This document shows, in pieces, positions 44,388 to 44,464 of a stretch of 44,464 nucleotides of DNA. The stretch's first letter is position 1. Each line of letters starts with the position of its first letter. Below the pieces are notes generated by a model. It worked only from the letters and a program-made list of their open reading frames with translations, was not told the DNA's origin and made no database searches. The DNA comes from Prevotella sp. (GTDB lineage Bacteria; Bacteroidota; Bacteroidia; Bacteroidales; Bacteroidaceae): assembly GCA_022769285.1 (NCBI GenBank), contig JALEKD010000048.1:1-44464 (forward strand), written 5' to 3'. Position numbers and translations under genes: made by a program.

Positions 44388-44402
44388 GCCGTAGGCGTTA
44401 TC
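44386..44402. repeat. Copy of the 7464 repeat
   Basis: TAGCCGTAGGCGTTATC is identical to 7464-7480. The opposite arm of the hairpin at 7487-7503 is absent here; the sequence after the match resumes some likeness (CAGCA, TATA, TCATA). Confidence 0.65.
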
Positions 44403-44464
44403 GCAGCAGATATAGTCATAAATTGGCTCCCTGCTATTTGCACGGTAATTGCCATCGGCATTAT

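Larger units (their letters stand above)
43957..44464. other. Gene-free right end of the window with repeats
   Basis: About 500 bases with no gene I can support. The minus-strand frame of 117 codons in it runs across the repeats and resembles nothing. Repeats at 44299-44402 are listed separately. Confidence 0.4.

Noticed and set aside
44108..44461. Minus-strand frame of 117 codons at the right edge
   Set aside because: It is made mostly of REP-like repeat sequence.

Overview
The window looks like a chromosome segment of a member of the order Bacteroidales, possibly near Prevotellaceae. The evidence is the MurF-Alr fusion, the short primary sigma factor of about 290 residues, the complete porP-porK-porL-porM-porN type IX secretion operon, PorT-type outer-membrane barrels, and promoters of the Bacteroidetes form TTTG-N19-23-TAnnTTTG upstream of many genes. 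The family is inference; the phylum is close to certain.

Layout. Positions 1-16.5 kb are mostly on the plus strand: the end of a GSCFA-domain gene, the MurF-Alr fusion, a serpin lipoprotein, a hexuronate-type MFS transporter, then (after a minus-strand DUF3127 gene with an SSB-like tail) a replication and repair run: dnaN, a DnaQ/ExoX-like exonuclease, a DUF4835 protein, recN, and a degenerate trypsin-fold/TPR protein. tRNA-Arg(UCU), a broken XRE antitoxin-like gene and a WG-repeat lipoprotein follow. Positions 16.6-26.8 kb are on the minus strand: a ZIP metal transporter, a GH76 glycosidase, an outer-membrane barrel, and the quality-control block tig-clpP-clpX-recQ, with lptB upstream. mlaE-mlaF and rpoD return to the plus strand (26.9-29.8 kb).

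The type IX secretion core runs on the minus strand from 36.3 to 30.5 kb, with gaps of 0 to 16 bases between the por genes, and ends in a further barrel gene. A DUF2795 protein, a degenerate methyltransferase-like protein, priA (plus), a FadL/OmpP1 porin, and a MalY-type C-S lyase with a DUF3737 beta-helix protein fill the rest.

Most of the window is core genome, and I found no complete new multi-gene system. The most interesting signals are regulatory or relict: a long inverted repeat between tig and clpP that reads as a terminator and contains the clpP promoter; a repeat sequence shared by positions 7464 and 44386 and a REP-like cluster beside the second copy; an XRE gene broken by two single-base losses in homopolymers; a 21-base degenerate tandem repeat upstream of the FadL gene; and an SSB-like acidic tip on the DUF3127 protein.
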